A stretch of 64,000 nt of DNA from Bacteroidia bacterium (GTDB lineage: Bacteria; Bacteroidota; Bacteroidia; Flavobacteriales; Flavobacteriaceae). The stretch is taken from NCBI GenBank assembly GCA_030428865.1, contig JAUIEK010000001.1, positions 310,001 to 374,000 of the forward strand. The letters are read 5' to 3'. The notes under the pieces were generated by a model. It had not been told where the DNA came from and did not search any database. It saw only the letters and a program-made list of their open reading frames with translations. A program made the translations under genes and the position numbers. Shown here piece after piece: positions 62,854 through 64,000 of this stretch (position 1 is its first letter; the number at the start of each line of letters is the position of its first letter).

Positions 62854-63240
62854 TTAACGTTTCGAGAACTGGAATTTCTTACGCGCTTTCTTTTGACCAA
62901 ACTTTTTACGTTCTACCATTCTTGGGTCACGAGTTAATAATCCTTCTGGTTTTAAGACAGCTTTATGTTCTTCATTAATTTCTACAAGTGCTCTTGTAAT
63001 TGCTAGTCTAATTGCTTCTGCTTGACCTGTTACACCTCCACCAAATACGTTAACTTTAATATCAAAAGACTTGGTATTATCAGTTAATAATAGTGGCTGT
63101 TGCACTTTGTATTGTAAAGAGGCTGTAGTAAAGTAATTATCTAAGTCTCTTTTATTAACGGTAATGTTTCCTTTTCCTTTAGAAACATATACACGAGCTA
63201 CAGCTGTTTTTCTTCTTCCTATTTTGTGAACTGTTTCCAT
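62854..63240 (-). CDS. rpsI: 30S ribosomal protein S9
   Basis: 128 residues with the S9 marks KIGRRKTAVARVYV, the GGGVTGQAEAIRLAITRAL segment and the basic tail KKFGQKKARKKFQFSKR that reaches the P site. Its ATG overlaps the rplM stop by one base (TAATG), the conserved rplM-rpsI pair. Confidence 0.97.
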   Translation of the reverse strand: METVHKIGRRKTAVARVYVSKGKGNITVNKRDLDNYFTTASLQYKVQQPLLLTDNTKSFDIKVNVFGGGVTGQAEAIRLAITRALVEINEEHKAVLKPEGLLTRDPRMVERKKFGQKKARKKFQFSKR

Positions 63241-63695
63241 TATTTAAGATCGTTTAAGTTAATAGCTTTTGGTTTTTGAGCTTCTTGATTGTGCTCTGCA
63301 CCCGCATATACATACAGGTTTCTAAATAAAGCACTTCCTAATTTGTTTTTTGGAAGCATTCCTTTAACAGCTTTCTCTACCAATCTAATAGGGTCTTTTT
63401 GAAAAAGTTCTGAAGCTGATAACGATCTTTGACCACCAGGATAGCCTGTGTGTCTGATGTAGGTTTTTTCATCCCACTTTTTACCAGATAAGTTAATTTT
63501 CTCTGCGTTGATTACAACCACGTTGTCACCACAATCTACATGTGGTGTATAGTTTGGTTTGTACTTACCTCTAATTAGCTTTGCTACTTTAGAAGCTAGA
63601 CGACCCAACGTTTGACCGTCCGCATCAACCACAACCCATTCTTTGTTTACAGTTGCTTTGTTGGCTGATACTGTTTTGTAACTTAATGTGTTCAT
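63240..63695 (-). CDS. rplM: 50S ribosomal protein L13
   Basis: 151 residues: WVVVDADGQTLGRLASKVAKLIRGKYKPNYTPHVDCGDNVVVINAEKI-type opening, the YIRHTGYPGGQRS motif and KAVKGMLPKNKLGSALFRNLYVY. Large-subunit protein. First gene of rplM-rpsI with a textbook promoter about 60 nt upstream. Confidence 0.97.
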   Translation of the reverse strand: MNTLSYKTVSANKATVNKEWVVVDADGQTLGRLASKVAKLIRGKYKPNYTPHVDCGDNVVVINAEKINLSGKKWDEKTYIRHTGYPGGQRSLSASELFQKDPIRLVEKAVKGMLPKNKLGSALFRNLYVYAGAEHNQEAQKPKAINLNDLK

Positions 63696-63754
63696 AATTA
63701 CACTTTTAGTTTTTGTTCTGATTATTATTTGCGTTTTTCCTTAAAAAAGGAGTG

Positions 63755-63785
63755 CAAATGTATAACTAATTATTTGATTGACAAA
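63755..63785 (-). promoter_or_regulatory. Promoter of rplM-rpsI
   Basis: On the minus strand TTTG (63782-63785), a 19-nt spacer and TACATTTG (63755-63762) match the Bacteroidota consensus TTTG-N19-TAnnTTTG exactly, the best promoter in the window. The transcript would start near 63750, with a TCCTT/AAGGA hairpin at its 5' end. Confidence 0.85.
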
Positions 63786-63874
63786 CAGAAGAGTTTCTTA
63801 TTTTGGTGAAAAACACCGTTTTTCCATTGCTCTTTTTTAGCTTCAAATTTTAAATACGTGTCAATAATATTATT

Positions 63875-64000
63875 TTATTGATTGACGTGATACTTTAATT
63901 CGACAGCACCTGTTGAGTATCTTTTTGTTTCAACAAGTTCTAAATTTGTTTCTTTTGGAACAGCACTAAATAAATCAATACCATCAGATAAGATAATAGG
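63875..64000 (-). CDS. Dihydrofolate reductase/RibD C-terminal-like protein, C-terminal part only
   Basis: The last 41 codons of a gene that runs off the right edge. The visible end has the PIILSDGIDLFSAVP and LELVETKRYSTGAVELKY pattern typical of the C-terminus of RibD-C/dihydrofolate reductase-like proteins (PxLxxGxPLF, then LxLxxxxxYxxGxVxLxY). Stand-alone members are usually annotated as dihydrofolate reductase family proteins of unknown substrate. It ends about 90 nt before the rplM promoter. Confidence 0.65.
   Translation of the reverse strand, partial: PIILSDGIDLFSAVPKETNLELVETKRYSTGAVELKYHVNQ

Overview
The window is chromosomal DNA of an AT-rich member of the Bacteroidota, almost certainly a gliding-lineage Flavobacteriaceae. 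Evidence: a T9SS type B sorted protein followed by a PorP/SprF gene, DUF3098, lipoproteins of flavobacterial type, the ctaB-coxIII-coxIII-coxIV-SCO order, and promoters matching the Bacteroidota sigma consensus TTTG-N19-TAnnTTTG, exact upstream of rplM. I do not call a genus. Most of the window is conserved housekeeping sequence. The accessory parts are a small regulator island (4.2-5.6 kb), a repeat-bearing gap (11.7-12.3 kb) and a 10-kb RHS/polymorphic-toxin locus (24.7-34.7 kb).

Layout. 1-3.8 kb: respiratory oxidase assembly, minus strand (ctaB, two subunit III genes, subunit IV, a SCO-like protein, SCO1). 3.9-4.2 kb: tRNA-Gly and tRNA-Leu. 4.2-6.0 kb: two unknown small genes, two XRE regulators and an Lrp regulator, with clear palindromic operators. 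6.1-11.1 kb: fatty-acid initiation (fabH-accB-accC), rpmF-yceD and pdxA, with ribE divergent. 11.7-12.4 kb: a tiny PID-CTERM-like protein, a dispersed repeat and a CAU tRNA. 12.4-20.1 kb: a polyprenyl synthase, then a TetR-controlled RND efflux operon whose promoter is embedded in an inverted repeat. 20.1-24.5 kb: recX, two lipoproteins, threonine dehydrogenase, a thioredoxin-like protein and an outer-membrane barrel.

24.7-34.7 kb: five plus-strand genes: a secreted RHS protein with a C-terminal type-23 toxin domain, a candidate immunity lipoprotein, a second lipoprotein, an outer-membrane beta-barrel, and a 1325-residue SpvB-like shell protein with propeller-like repeats but no toxin tip. 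The pair resembles the TcC/TcB division of labour in Tc toxins, but both proteins carry Sec signals. A second copy of the dispersed repeat follows this locus.

35-43 kb: truB-uppP-DUF3098-ftsX, methylmalonyl-CoA epimerase, rbfA, a LolE-like permease, dusB, an M28 peptidase and a TolB-like lipoprotein. 43-48.5 kb: lepA and the T9SS type B/PorP-SprF pair. 48.6-54.3 kb: a zinc peptidase, asparaginase and an ExbB-ExbD-ExbD energy-transduction cluster with an unknown membrane protein and a barrel gene. 54.3-59.6 kb: rpoN, asnS and an RND/MMPL transporter. 59.7-63.7 kb: translation genes frr-pyrH, tsf-rpsB and rpsI-rplM. The window ends inside a RibD/dihydrofolate-reductase-like gene. No CRISPR array, rRNA or intact insertion sequence was seen.
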